In this document: in pieces, positions 7,094 through 14,872 of the stretch | Numbering within the stretch: position 1 is the first letter of the stretch | How the letters are laid out: each line of letters begins with the position of its first letter | From: UBA922 sp035438805 | Lineage (GTDB): Bacteria; Patescibacteriota; Patescibacteriia; Magasanikbacterales; UBA922 | Reading direction: 5' to 3' | Assembly (NCBI GenBank): GCA_035438805.1 | Contig: DAORJA010000003.1 | Location: 1-38,237, forward strand | Length of the DNA stretch: 38,237 nt | Notes under the pieces: model-generated | What the model saw: the letters and a program-made list of their open reading frames with translations, nothing else | Database searches by the model: none | Told to the model about the DNA's origin: nothing | Program-made: the position numbers and the translations under genes

Positions 7094-7711
7094 TTAAAAT
7101 CCTAATTTTTCATTAACCAAGATGACTTTAAAACTTCGACCCATGAATGCAGGCTCATGCTCGAGAATCAAAATTTTTGATATCACGCTGCCACCCATAC
7201 CTACTGATTTCATGCGTTCATCTTCAAGAGGAAATACATGCTCGCGTAAACGCTGAATAGCAGTTTCTAATGAAGAAGTAATTTTTTGGACTCCTGCAAC
7301 CAAAATAACATTTTTTGAGGTAAAGACCAAATGAGGAAGCTGACTACCACTCGCTGAAGCGATAACCATCTCACCCGTCTCAGATAACGCATGTAAACTA
7401 CCCAAATAAAAATCAGAAAATAAAGCTTTTTTTCGGAGCTCAGCTTGTTTTTCGGTATCTGTTTCTGCAACAATTGCAGAATGAAGATTATTCCATCCAT
7501 GTTCAGTGCCTTTCAAATACGCAACCATACCAATCTGTTCAAGTGTGCGAGATGAACCATTATTCACCGAAGCTCCGGGAGGTACCAGTTCTTTTATTTT
7601 TTCAAAAGCTTCTTCTTTGGTTTCGACAAATAAAGCTTCAACATTTCGCGCTTTCAGGGCTGCAATTGTTTTTTCAATCGTTTCTTTCGATGCAAGATCT
7701 GTGTAGCTCAT
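7094..7711 (-). CDS. LUD domain protein (LutC/YkgG-like)
   Basis: The 205-aa protein spans a single LUD domain. Conserved segments are visible: VNNGSSRTLEQIG (the nucleotide-binding-like loop), DFYLGSLHALSETGEMV, GSQLPHLVF and NVILVAGVQKI. LUD proteins include LutB and LutC of lactate utilisation, but here there are no LutA or LutB partners. In CPR genomes it is commonly a stand-alone gene, so the lactate role should not be assumed. It starts at MSYTDLASKE and has its own terminator. Confidence 0.85.
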   Translation of the reverse strand: MSYTDLASKETIEKTIAALKARNVEALFVETKEEAFEKIKELVPPGASVNNGSSRTLEQIGMVAYLKGTEHGWNNLHSAIVAETDTEKQAELRKKALFSDFYLGSLHALSETGEMVIASASGSQLPHLVFTSKNVILVAGVQKITSSLETAIQRLREHVFPLEDERMKSVGMGGSVISKILILEHEPAFMGRSFKVILVNEKLGF

Positions 7712-7870
7712 ATGTATACTAATTACATTAATTAACTATATAGTAAACAGTAGCACAGTATTTGATATTAAGAAATACATAATACTACAGGTCGAAGTAT
7801 GTTAATAATCGAGCCAATTAGTGAATGACATTAGGAATGAGATTATTGAAAATAGTAACTCGTTCTAAAG

Positions 7871-8695
7871 TTATGCAGCTTCTTTTTCTATTTTTTCCAA
7901 CTCTCCATTTTCCTCCGCTTGATCCATCTGTTGCTGTGTATGTTCATCAATTAACTCTTGCTTAGGCTGAAATTTTTCACTTTCAGACACAGAACTAAGT
8001 TGGTTAAAGGTTACATTAAATTCAGTAATATACATGACATCGCCTTTCTCAGCATCATCAAACTCCTGTCCTGATATTTCTGCCTCAAAACCAAAATCAG
8101 GCTCCCCGCCATTCTCGATATAATCTTCTGCACGCTGCTGAATGGAAAAAGTAAGTTTTTGCTGTATAAGAAATTCAGCAGCTTCTTTATTCTGACTCTG
8201 ATCTAAAAAAGTTCTAAAGTGATCTGTGATTTCTGTAACAGAAGAAGTAATAAATTCTTGTACAAATTTCTCACGTGCCTCTTTCTCCAAACCTTCAATA
8301 CTACTATCCACAATATCCATTCTCTTCTCAAGCGTACTCGGGTTACGTCCCTCACTACTCGGAACCTGGAGAATCTCTTGCTCTTGACCACTTATTTCTT
8401 TATCAAGATACTCTCTTTGCTGTTCCAGCGTTTCTACATATTCTTCAGTGCTTGTATTTTTTGTGTCTTCAGACGGCAAACCCATAGATTCCCTCAGTTT
8501 CCGCATTTTTTCATCCTCCTCTTTTACTCCAACTAATGCCTCGCTAATTTTTTCATCCATTTTTTCGACTTTTCTCAAATTAGAGACATACTCTTTTTGT
8601 ATATCCACTTCCTCCTGACCTTCATTATTCTGAGTTTGCTGCTCCTTACCGATCTCTTCTTGAGGAACTCCACTGCGTTCAAATGCTTCTGACAT
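7871..8695 (-). CDS. Hypothetical coiled-coil protein
   Basis: The 274-aa acidic, Glu/Gln-rich protein starts at MSEAFERSGVPQEE; an upstream ATG would add 13 hydrophobic residues and is less likely. Long helical stretches (about 35-85 and 95-150) suggest coiled coil, followed by a compact beta-containing part (about 165-245) and an acidic Gln/Glu tail. No catalytic motif or membrane segment is seen. It is the last chromosomal gene before the integrated element. Function unknown. Confidence 0.7.
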   Translation of the reverse strand: MSEAFERSGVPQEEIGKEQQTQNNEGQEEVDIQKEYVSNLRKVEKMDEKISEALVGVKEEDEKMRKLRESMGLPSEDTKNTSTEEYVETLEQQREYLDKEISGQEQEILQVPSSEGRNPSTLEKRMDIVDSSIEGLEKEAREKFVQEFITSSVTEITDHFRTFLDQSQNKEAAEFLIQQKLTFSIQQRAEDYIENGGEPDFGFEAEISGQEFDDAEKGDVMYITEFNVTFNQLSSVSESEKFQPKQELIDEHTQQQMDQAEENGELEKIEKEAA

Positions 8696-8794
8696 ATACA
8701 AATTATGAATTTTTGAATAAGCTAATAGTAACATGGGTCATATAAAATTCATAGTTTTACCTCACCAAGCACTAAACTATGTTAAAGGGTACAA

Positions 8795-8822
8795 AAAACA
8801 CCGCTTTGTTTAGCGATGTTTT
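8795..8822 (-). terminator. Terminator of the disrupted tRNA-Thr
   Basis: Minus-strand AAAACATCGCT pairs with AGCGGTGTTTT (one G-U) and runs into TTTTTT. It sits 6 bp past the 3' end of the tRNA-Thr 3' half, as expected for the original tRNA transcript. Confidence 0.8.
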
Positions 8823-8827
8823 AACTG

Positions 8828-8869
8828 AGCCGTCATCCAGGATTGAACTGGAGACCTCGTCCTTACCAT
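8828..8869 (-). pseudogene. 3' half of tRNA-Thr(GGT), left end of the element
   Basis: Reading the minus strand from 8869 gives the anticodon loop ATGGTAA, the 3' anticodon strand GGACG, the variable loop, an intact T arm (TCCAG, TTCAATC, CTGGA) and the acceptor 3' strand TGACGGC with discriminator T. Everything 5' of the anticodon loop is missing and is replaced by unrelated element sequence. The missing half is at 26850-26887, with perfect pairing of both the acceptor and anticodon stems. This is therefore one end (att site) of the inserted element. Confidence 0.92.
8863..8869. repeat. Left attachment core (TTACCAT)
   Basis: The 7-bp sequence equals the tRNA-Thr(GGT) anticodon loop and recurs at 26850-26856. 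Bases on the tRNA side (GTCC) form half of the anticodon stem; bases on the element side (CAAAC) do not. The exact crossover within the 7 bp cannot be placed. Confidence 0.85.
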
Positions 8870-9085
8870 CAAACATCCATACCCATTTAGTCTCTTTTTC
8901 TTTTACATTGAGCGAAAAAGTAGGCGAAAAGATGTTTAAAACTTGAGAGAAGTTGTGACCTGTTCCATGCCGTTTTTTGCTCGTAAATAAATCCTCCAAA
9001 AGAAGGAATATACTGCAACAAACTTGCGTGAATAAAACTATGATTACAGTGTACCAAAGTTTGTAGTATTTTGCCATAAGCCTGT

Positions 9086-10033
9086 TTAGAGTAAAGAATT
9101 CATGGATAATTTCTCTACATCCTGCAACATTGATTTTGTAGGCAGACAACGAAGATACGCACATGTCATACGAATATCAGTATGACCCAAGAGTTGTTTT
9201 AGTTTATAAATATCAGAACCAGTGTTCAACAAATTGATTGCAAACGTATGTCGAAAACGGTGCGGATTAAACTTTACACCTGAAAACTCTTTGACCTTTT
9301 CGTTCAGATGCTTAAAACCATCAATTGTAAAATTCCTATCCCCTGCATCTGAAACCCATAAAAATGGAGTTGTATATTTCCCCCTACGTCTTTCTTCTAT
9401 ATATTCTTGGAGTGCAATAATGACTTTGGAGTTCATCGGTACGTAGCGATCAATTTTTGATTTTGATGTTTCAGCTCGGACTCTCATTTCCTTACGCTCA
9501 AAGTCTAGATCAAGCAACTTCAATCCTATTAACTCACCTTTGCGAAGGCCGCAATTAAGCAATACAGTGTACATTGCCAAATTACGTCGCTTGGTAAGTG
9601 TTACGCGCCACTCAATGGTAAATGCTATAGCAGTAAATATCTTCTCAACATCTTCTTTTTTCAAATACTTACGATCGCTATATCGAACACTTGGATATGG
9701 AATGCCTTGAAAGGGATCGATCTTCAGATGGTTGCGTGCAACAAGCCATTTAAAAAACTTATCGAGCTTATTGCGATACGTAGCAACCGTTGAATTCTTG
9801 ACCCCTTTTTTAACAATACCCTTCCCTACCGTACGATCTCGCTTTTCTAGTCTGGTAAAAAATTCAGTCATTACAGTTGGATTGAGCTGCTTTGGTATGG
9901 TAATGTGATCCATAAATTTTGCAAACAACGTGAAGCACGCCCGATAACCTCTGATAGTCTCAGGACGAAGCTTACCAGAATACTGACACTCAGTCAGAAA
10001 TTCATCATGTAGTTGTTGCAACGTCTTAGGCAT
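9086..10033 (-). CDS. Tyrosine recombinase/integrase (left 1)
   Basis: The 315-aa protein has an N-terminal SAM-like core-binding domain (about 1-105) and a C-terminal catalytic domain. Visible active-site residues are R164 (CGLRKGE), K191/K193, H258 and R261 (HRFRH), H284 (LLGHTD) and Y293, the full XerC/D-type set. It is nearest the left att site and starts 7 bp after the second recombinase, so the two are an operon. It probably catalyses integration or excision at the tRNA anticodon loop. Confidence 0.95.
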   Translation of the reverse strand: MPKTLQQLHDEFLTECQYSGKLRPETIRGYRACFTLFAKFMDHITIPKQLNPTVMTEFFTRLEKRDRTVGKGIVKKGVKNSTVATYRNKLDKFFKWLVARNHLKIDPFQGIPYPSVRYSDRKYLKKEDVEKIFTAIAFTIEWRVTLTKRRNLAMYTVLLNCGLRKGELIGLKLLDLDFERKEMRVRAETSKSKIDRYVPMNSKVIIALQEYIEERRRGKYTTPFLWVSDAGDRNFTIDGFKHLNEKVKEFSGVKFNPHRFRHTFAINLLNTGSDIYKLKQLLGHTDIRMTCAYLRCLPTKSMLQDVEKLSMNSLL

Positions 10034-10040
10034 AAATACA

Positions 10041-11177
10041 TTAGGATTGTTTAGCTTTCTCGATAAGAATCAAAAGACCCTTGAGATTCGCAAGATCTTT
10101 CTCAGTCAACGAACTAACTGGATCAGTATTACTCTTTTCCTTATTCAGCCCCTTGAGCAATTCAGACTGGCGTTCTTCACTCACCGCTCCGTACCCATAC
10201 GATCCAAACGTAGTACCTACATGTTCATGCCCAAAATTCTGACTCACTGCTTTTTTCTCTTCCTCTGTCAGTGGCATCTTCATAATCTCTTGAACAAGTA
10301 AGTGTCTAAAAGAATGCGGATTATAATACCGTATTCCTGCATCATTAAATCTGGTTTCAAAAATCTTTCGAGCAGGGCCCGTAGTATTCCACTTCCTATT
10401 ACTCACGTCACCGTCGCTATGATACCCAATCAAGTTGCCACCCTCAGGCATAGTCTTTGTCGCGGGAAACAGTGGATCGCCAGGTTCAAAATTCTTTTGT
10501 TCCTTAAGGTACCTAACCCATTTAATGAAATAGTCAAGCGGCTCTGTATAGGAAAGCGGCAGAAGAACAGAGACAATTCGCTTTGAAAACTTTGTCTCTA
10601 CTCCCAACTTTGGATCTTGATATAGGGAAAAATTCTTCTCATCAAAACACTGAACGGTCAACGTAGACAAAGCTTTGATTCGTGCGCCCGTGAGCAATGC
10701 AAGTGAAAGAAATGCCTTATCTCTCATCCCCACCTCAGTATTTGAATCAATACCCTCAATCACCTCTCGCACCTCCTCCATACTCGGACAACTAATACTC
10801 TTAGGATTAAGTACGATCTGATTTTCCTTTTTGGTCAGACGCAAATACTCGATGTCCGTCCGCTTAATTCTTAATCTACCACCCTTTTGATCTGCAACCC
10901 AACCGAAGAAGACCCTCAGATATCGAAGTATGTCGTAACAGTATGAAAGGCTCACCTGCTGTTGGTTAGTCTTCTTCTTGGACTTAACCCAGTCTTTGAA
11001 TCGTGTCACATCATCGGCTTTGAAAAGGAAGAATGATTTATTTTCCGTAAAATTCTGCCACAACCAAATAGCCCCCTCATACGATTCAATCGAGGCACGA
11101 GAGAATCCTTTGACTTCCTCTAAGTATTTACAGAACTTCCTTTTAAGCATTTCATTGGCGTGCAATATAGCTGACAT
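10041..11177 (-). CDS. Tyrosine recombinase/integrase (left 2)
   Basis: The 378-aa protein has a core-binding N-terminal domain (about 8-100) and a divergent catalytic domain with R166 (TGARIKAL), a Lys near 196-199, H288 and R291 (HSFRH), H317 (FGHEH) and Y327 or Y329 (GSYGYG). It is longer than the other two, with a roughly 45-residue C-terminal tail after the Tyr. It lies directly upstream of left recombinase 1. The pairing of two different recombinases recalls XerC/XerD heterotetramers, but a joint role is inference. Confidence 0.92.
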   Translation of the reverse strand: MSAILHANEMLKRKFCKYLEEVKGFSRASIESYEGAIWLWQNFTENKSFFLFKADDVTRFKDWVKSKKKTNQQQVSLSYCYDILRYLRVFFGWVADQKGGRLRIKRTDIEYLRLTKKENQIVLNPKSISCPSMEEVREVIEGIDSNTEVGMRDKAFLSLALLTGARIKALSTLTVQCFDEKNFSLYQDPKLGVETKFSKRIVSVLLPLSYTEPLDYFIKWVRYLKEQKNFEPGDPLFPATKTMPEGGNLIGYHSDGDVSNRKWNTTGPARKIFETRFNDAGIRYYNPHSFRHLLVQEIMKMPLTEEEKKAVSQNFGHEHVGTTFGSYGYGAVSEERQSELLKGLNKEKSNTDPVSSLTEKDLANLKGLLILIEKAKQS

Positions 11178-11248
11178 ATTGAATGAATTTATTGAGATGG
11201 GTTAAATGTGACATTTAGACGGTGAAGTGAATAATCATATAATCGTTT

Positions 11249-11638
11249 TTACTGGTACTTGAGAAAACGCCTCACCACCCCTCCACAAGACCGACATTTT
11301 CCTACTTTGATTGTTTGTTCTTTTCCACAAGATCGATGAATTCTTCCTGTCTTCGTAATCGATTCACTTCCTGATTCTGCAACAACTGCTCCCCTACAAC
11401 GGAAACAGTAAAATTCATTTTCCTGAAGCATTGCTTTCTTGTTTCGAATCTTTTCCTTTATGTACTTTCTGAGAGTTATGCCCATGATCAGAATCGGACG
11501 TGATGTTTCATCTACAAGCTCCAAGCCATCAAGGAGCCATCTTTGAACAGTCCTTCGACTGACACCAAAAAGATCAGCTATTTCTGGTATGGTATAGCTT
11601 CTAGTGATATGGATTTTCTGAACACTTATTTTCGACAT
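11249..11638 (-). CDS. HTH plus zinc-ribbon DNA-binding protein
   Basis: In this 129-aa protein the N-terminal third carries a MerR/excisionase-like helix-turn-helix (YTIPEIADLFGVSRRTVQRWL). The C-terminal part has Cys pairs CFRC and CRSC plus a lone Cys, suggesting a zinc ribbon. It is directly upstream of the two recombinases and its start codon abuts a 14-bp inverted repeat, so it is a good candidate for a recombination directionality factor or an autoregulator. Confidence 0.75.
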   Translation of the reverse strand: MSKISVQKIHITRSYTIPEIADLFGVSRRTVQRWLLDGLELVDETSRPILIMGITLRKYIKEKIRNKKAMLQENEFYCFRCRGAVVAESGSESITKTGRIHRSCGKEQTIKVGKCRSCGGVVRRFLKYQ

Positions 11639-11719
11639 AACTGGAGGGTTAGAGTTTGTTATCTCTTGGCACTATTTTCTTCTGATAACCCTCCAGTTAA
11701 TCAGAGAAAGTAGTGCCAA
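11638..11719 (-). repeat. Interleaved inverted repeats (A-B-A'-B') at the HTH gene start
   Basis: Repeat A TAACTGGAGGGTTA (11638-11651) pairs perfectly with A' (11686-11699). Repeat B starting TTGGCACTA (11666-11685) pairs with B' ending TAGTGCCAA (11701-11719) over about 19 bp with one mismatch and one bulge. A' lies exactly in the loop of B/B', so the RNA could form an H-type pseudoknot and the DNA could form alternative cruciforms. On the mRNA the A strand (CCCTCC) directly precedes the HTH start codon. It may be an operator or a translational switch. Confidence 0.75.
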
Positions 11720-11727
11720 AAACAAAC

Positions 11728-11754
11728 AAACTTCGCCTTGATAGACGAAGTTTT
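11728..11754 (-). terminator. Hairpin with T-rich tail
   Basis: AAACTTCG (11728-11735) pairs with CGAAGTTT (11746-11753). On the minus strand it is followed by TTTGTTTTT. It is the second of two consecutive terminator-like structures separating the 603-aa gene from the HTH/recombinase unit. Confidence 0.55.
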
Positions 11755-11764
11755 GAAAAAAAAG

Positions 11765-11809
11765 AGACCAATTCAAAACCCTTTATTATCAAGGATACTG
11801 AATTGGTCT
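11765..11809 (-). terminator. Terminator downstream of the 603-aa gene
   Basis: The 11-bp inverted repeat AGACCAATTCA (11765-11775) with TGAATTGGTCT (11799-11809) is followed on the minus strand by CTTTTTTTTC. It ends leftward transcription of the element's long gene array. Confidence 0.75.
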
Positions 11810-11843
11810 TTATTTAACCAACATGGTGGAGCTCGTGGCCCAC

Positions 11844-11879
11844 CAGCAATCTCTCTAGAGAGATTCTGAGGCATTGCTG
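11844..11879. repeat. Nested palindromes in the 3' region of the 603-aa gene
   Basis: An 18-bp perfect palindrome centred on CTCTAGAG (11848-11865) is partly nested within CAGCAAT...ATTGCTG (11844-11850 with 11873-11879). The two structures compete. With the pseudoknot region and terminators this makes 11640-11938 a gene-free, structure-rich 300 bp. Confidence 0.55.
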
Positions 11880-11938
11880 TTATACCTTTTAGATTGTAAT
11901 AAATACATTGTACTAAAAAGGAGAACTGCTGTCAAGAA

Positions 11939-13750
11939 TCACTCACGCCAACCGTATTCTAAATTATAAACATTTTTTGTTCCACAAAAGCCACATGTTA
12001 CTGCGCAATTCACTTTCCCATACGGCACCTCAATGCTTTGTTTATGATAACGCACTACACTACCTCGCACCCCCTCCTCTTTTTGAATCTCTTTCATCTC
12101 CTCTTTAGTGAGAGGTACTTTTTCCTCAGAGAAAAAATGGTTGTCATGAACATAGCGATAAACCAGCTTACCACAGCCATAACAATTAAGTCCCGCGGGT
12201 AAATCCTCTTTTCTATGAATATATGGCGCAGAAGCTTTACAACTATCACATATAACTGACTCATATATAGACGTTGAACTTCTGTCATTATGCCCGACGT
12301 GGATTTCTATAGGATTTTTGTGACAAACCTTACAAAAAGCTAATCCACAAAATCTAAAAGCTGAAGAATAAAAATCTGTGGCCAATTTGTCCCAGTATTC
12401 TATTTGTGCACGAATTTCTTTTCTCTTATTGTCAACAAACTCTATCCGTTCTTTTTGAGCCATCTTTGATAGTTCTGGCCAATATCTACCCCACAAATCA
12501 TGTCTCTCTTCTCTCTCCCAAATATCATTACTCCTATCACGGAATTTATTTTGAATTTCACTAAATACTGTACGCAAAGAACGTTGTATATCAGATAATC
12601 TTGAGTGGATTAAAAATGCGATCTCCCCAGGTTCATTAAATTCTCGATCCTGTGTCGATTTTTGGGCACGAAATTTATCTAACCACATACGAGTATTGTC
12701 ATCGAGCTTATCAGCAGTAATATCTGGATCAATCTCGATACGGAAATGATTTCCAGCCCAAGTTCTGTGACCATACCGATCGATATAATCATCTATAGAT
12801 AATTTAATATCCTCAACCTTCTTTATTTCTTTAGTGGTAACATATTCTTGGTTTTCTGGTTTAAAAGACCATTCTCTAAACTTTTCTATTGCATGCAATA
12901 AAGAATACGTATCAACTCCATGTACATATTCATACGGATCGTGATATGCAGAAGGATTATTCAAGGATTTTAAATAGTAAACCAATGAACGTGGTTCTTC
13001 ACCTGTAATCTTCGCCAGAACCAAAGTGATAATATCGCAAATTTCATAACAACGCTGTGCAAAGGCAGCCTCTCCACGCAACAAATCTTTTTTTGTCTGA
13101 GGATGTTTCTCTACGTAAAGATACCACTCCTTTAATGGATCTATGTATCGAGCTTCAGAACCAATCTGGCTTCTTAAAAGCTTTAGATCTTCTACTGTTA
13201 TACCAAAAGAGTTTAGACTTTCTTCTGTAAGAGATGAGAAGTCATAATGTAAGGGTGGTAAACCAACATACATACGTCTCTTCTCTACCAACTCATATCG
13301 ATCGTCAGTTAAATTGCAACTCTGAAGAAATAATAAAAAACGATGAAACTTCTTACAGATTTCCAGACAATTAAAAATACCCGAGGATGCTACATCAAGA
13401 TATAAAAATCCCGTCTGACACCATCGTAAATGTCTCTGCTTACGCTCAATTTGCCATTCTATATTTTGAGGGTCTCGTAAATTACCATCAGCATCAACAA
13501 TATTAACCCTTAAAGCTAAAACAATAAAAACTTGAAATTTACTGTAATAATCAATAATCCCGCTTTCATTCTTTTGTTCAAATATAGGACTAATAAGTCC
13601 ATCTTTACGCAAGGCCTTTAAAAAAATTTCGTCAAAATTTCTAAGCAACGCAATCTCATCATAAACACCTGCGGTACGACAATACTGAATAAACTGATCT
13701 TCAGTTAAAAGCTGATCTTTTGAATTCTGCTCTGACTGGAGGGTTTCCAT
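11939..13750 (-). CDS. Large hypothetical protein with C-terminal zinc ribbons
   Basis: The 603-aa product shows no family I can name. Residues 1-430 are mostly helical and acidic, with many Trp, Tyr and Arg (for example WQIERKQRHLRWC). The C-terminal 130 residues hold four Cys pairs, CKVC, CDSC, CYGC and CGFC, consistent with two zinc ribbons. There is no signal peptide or membrane segment. A Shine-Dalgarno AGGGAG precedes the ATG. It is the last gene of the leftward array, separated from the HAD gene by about 20 bp. DNA or RNA binding is plausible; an enzymatic core is not evident. Confidence 0.75.
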   Translation of the reverse strand: METLQSEQNSKDQLLTEDQFIQYCRTAGVYDEIALLRNFDEIFLKALRKDGLISPIFEQKNESGIIDYYSKFQVFIVLALRVNIVDADGNLRDPQNIEWQIERKQRHLRWCQTGFLYLDVASSGIFNCLEICKKFHRFLLFLQSCNLTDDRYELVEKRRMYVGLPPLHYDFSSLTEESLNSFGITVEDLKLLRSQIGSEARYIDPLKEWYLYVEKHPQTKKDLLRGEAAFAQRCYEICDIITLVLAKITGEEPRSLVYYLKSLNNPSAYHDPYEYVHGVDTYSLLHAIEKFREWSFKPENQEYVTTKEIKKVEDIKLSIDDYIDRYGHRTWAGNHFRIEIDPDITADKLDDNTRMWLDKFRAQKSTQDREFNEPGEIAFLIHSRLSDIQRSLRTVFSEIQNKFRDRSNDIWEREERHDLWGRYWPELSKMAQKERIEFVDNKRKEIRAQIEYWDKLATDFYSSAFRFCGLAFCKVCHKNPIEIHVGHNDRSSTSIYESVICDSCKASAPYIHRKEDLPAGLNCYGCGKLVYRYVHDNHFFSEEKVPLTKEEMKEIQKEEGVRGSVVRYHKQSIEVPYGKVNCAVTCGFCGTKNVYNLEYGWRE

Positions 13751-13770
13751 AGTAGTAATTTTCTCCCTAT

Positions 13771-14148
13771 TTAACCACTTATAGATTCAAAAAGTGTATC
13801 TGGTTTCACTAAACGTAAGGAGTTAAGTTTATTATTATCCACTAATATCTTTTTTTCAGCTTCCAGAACATAATCATCGTACCACACAAAATCCTGTGTG
13901 AAATCAATTGCTTCGGTTTTCAGAGTTTTCCAATCTGTCTGCTGTATCTACTGTATATATTCAAAGCACTCATTGGGAAGTTTATTCTTCAGATACTCTA
14001 CTGCATTGCTTTCCCCTCCTCTACAGTGCGTGGTGAGCCAGTAGACCGTGTGATTTTTTGTAAGATATGTTAAAAATTCAACCACACCGAGAGCAGGTTG
14101 TCCGTTTTTGGTAATCAAGACGCCATCGATATCTAAATAGATGTTCAT
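13771..14148 (-). pseudogene. HAD-family hydrolase interrupted by an in-frame TAG
   Basis: The first 66 codons encode a HAD N-terminus with the DxD nucleophile motif (YLDIDGVL, D6 and D8) and motif II (WLTTHCRGG). Codon 67 is TAG (13948-13950). The same frame then stays open for 58 codons with fitting HAD content (DFVWYDDYVLEAE as the acidic motif, then KILVDNN and LRLVKPDTLFE) before TAA at 13771. The protein would be about 124 aa, the size of small HAD-like phosphatases. ATACAG occurs on both sides of the TAG. It is either a recent nonsense mutation, a suppressed amber codon or a sequencing/assembly error. The 5' end overlaps nothing and follows the FtsK-gamma gene by 6 bp. Confidence 0.75.
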
Positions 14149-14154
14149 GTATTT

Positions 14155-14448
14155 TTATAATATCTCTCTTGGCTTTGCACCTACACCTGGACCAATAATC
14201 CCCTCATGTTCAAGTTCATCCATGATTCTAGCTGCATTGGCATATCCAAGCTTTAACTCTCTCTGGAGTAATGATGTACTTGCTTTTCTGGTTCTCAGAA
14301 CTATCTCTTTTGCTTTTTTGTACATTTCTTCATGGAGTGGTGGAACTCTTGTGTCGGTAATATAGCCTCGTTCGATAAAGCTATTTTTGAGAGAAGTGAT
14401 TTCCTCTAGTATCAAATCAAGTTTTTTCTCGATATTTTTTTCTGACAT
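14155..14448 (-). CDS. Stand-alone FtsK gamma (winged-helix) domain protein
   Basis: This 97-aa protein has an N-terminal coiled segment (1-35) followed by a near-canonical FtsK gamma domain: a KKAKEIVLRTRKASTSLLQR helix, then LKLGYANAARIMDELE as the recognition helix region, and GIIGPGVGAKPREIL. In normal FtsK/SpoIIIE this domain is at the C-terminus, reads KOPS/SRS DNA motifs and contacts XerD. Here it is a separate gene, while the motor is encoded 2.2 kb upstream at 16657-17547 without such a domain. The two may work in trans. Confidence 0.92.
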   Translation of the reverse strand: MSEKNIEKKLDLILEEITSLKNSFIERGYITDTRVPPLHEEMYKKAKEIVLRTRKASTSLLQRELKLGYANAARIMDELEHEGIIGPGVGAKPREIL

Positions 14449-14470
14449 AGGTTATTTACTTACAATATAA

Positions 14471-14746
14471 CTAAAACATTACCACATCATATTCCTCATC
14501 CTCCTCGATTGTACCTCCACACTTGGGACATTCAAAATCATTCCATGCGAGAAACTTATGTCCTCCGCATTCAGGACATGATCGAATATCTGCCCGCACG
14601 TCCACCGTCACATCCTTTGCACATCCTGTACAAAAACCTGTTGTGTGACCCGTATAATCTTTGAGCATGTTTTCAGTCTTACCTCGGAGAAAGTATGTGT
14701 AGGTAAAGGTACATGTGGTACAACGAAATTCAATATTTGCAGCCAT
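14471..14746 (-). CDS. Small zinc-ribbon protein
   Basis: The 91-aa protein has four CxxC knuckles (CTTC, CTGC, CPEC, CPKC), enough for two zinc ions, and a very acidic tail (EEDEEYDVVMF). Such proteins act as adaptors in nucleic acid or protein complexes; the specific role is unknown. It lies between the FtsZ-like gene and the FtsK-gamma gene, on the same strand. Confidence 0.8.
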   Translation of the reverse strand: MAANIEFRCTTCTFTYTYFLRGKTENMLKDYTGHTTGFCTGCAKDVTVDVRADIRSCPECGGHKFLAWNDFECPKCGGTIEEDEEYDVVMF

Positions 14747-14872
14747 AGGATTTCTATTTAAACTACTTATGTATTTCTTGAAACCTGGTTCTAAAAATCT
14801 ATTGACACCTATAGTACGTTTTGTGCTGAAAGTACTTGATGAATATATGCATCATACTCAGGCACAACACGG

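Noticed and set aside
8772..9164. Open frame of 130 codons on the minus strand
   Set aside because: It runs through the tRNA-Thr 3' half, its terminator and the att site, and overlaps the recombinase 3' end; the protein is low-complexity with no family features.
11821..11880. Possible tmRNA or tRNA 3' end (GAGCTCCACCA on the minus strand)
   Set aside because: No T arm with a TTCRA-type loop, no acceptor partner strand, and no resume ORF; only palindromes are supported.
13771..14148. Alternative genetic code with reassigned TAG
   Set aside because: Only one gene has an internal TAG, and no general pattern of internal stops occurs, so a local event is more likely.
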